From assembly GCA_016868055.1 (NCBI GenBank), contig VGHX01000018.1:1-37265 (forward strand): a stretch of 37,265 nucleotides of DNA, written 5' to 3'. Source of the DNA: Betaproteobacteria bacterium (GTDB lineage: Bacteria > Pseudomonadota > Gammaproteobacteria > Burkholderiales > Burkholderiaceae_D). Positions 37,263-37,265 of this stretch are shown here, piece by piece (the stretch's first letter is position 1; each line of letters begins with the position of its first letter). The notes under the pieces are model-generated. The model was not told the DNA's origin, made no database searches, and worked only from the letters and a program-made list of their open reading frames with translations. Made by a program: the position numbers and the translations under genes.

Positions 37263-37265
37263 CTC

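Overview
The window is chromosomal DNA from a betaproteobacterium, most likely order Burkholderiales (Oxalobacteraceae-like). This rests on gene order: ibaG-murA-hisGDCBHAFIE-hinT-tatABC, an HtrA-type protease, a NIF3 protein, petABC-sspA-sspB, and the block prfA-prmC-grxD-ubiX, with trpEGDC next to rpe, apaG and mltA. Almost all of it is housekeeping DNA with tightly packed, often overlapping genes. I see no insertion sequence, phage, CRISPR array or clear pseudogene.

Layout. 1-8185 (+): the end of ibaG, then murA and a complete histidine operon with short-form HisG. 8315-10320 (+): hinT and tatABC. 10363-11538 (-): a membrane-anchored HtrA protease whose start codon overlaps that of the divergent NIF3 gene (11537-12319). 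12441-13139 (+): an orphan NarL-type regulator. 13407-17438 (+): cytochrome bc1 (petABC; the Rieske protein has a Tat signal), then sspA and sspB, followed by tRNA-Thr(UGU). 17585-19865 (-): ybdD and cstA (pyruvate uptake). 20213-20800 (+): an unrecognised secreted protein. 20850-26676 (-): ubiX, grxD, prmC, dsbB, prfA, hemA, a regulator with a degenerate receiver domain, and a small exported protein. 26803-28614 (+): mnmC. 28608-33777 (-): trpC, trpD, trpG, trpE and rpe. 33899-35558 (+): apaG and mltA. 35545-35961 (-): a hemerythrin-like protein. 36232-37008 (+): an enoyl-CoA hydratase. The window closes with two tandem strong promoters reading out of its right end.

The most unusual region is the trp operon. 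Between trpE and trpG lie two tandem 49-codon reading frames. Each is joined to its neighbours by a TGATG stop/start overlap, and the repeat step is exactly 149 nt. Each frame is a chimera: an almost identical 24-residue segment encoded by an imperfect palindrome, followed by a copy of the last ~20 residues of TrpE. One tail is nearly identical to trpE in DNA; the other keeps most of the protein sequence but uses different synonymous codons. Upstream of trpE, the space where many relatives carry gph instead holds a 27-codon frame with three Trp codons in six, which looks like a trp leader peptide, followed by hairpins that end at the trpE ribosome binding site.

All identifications were made by reading translated sequence and motifs; no database search was run.
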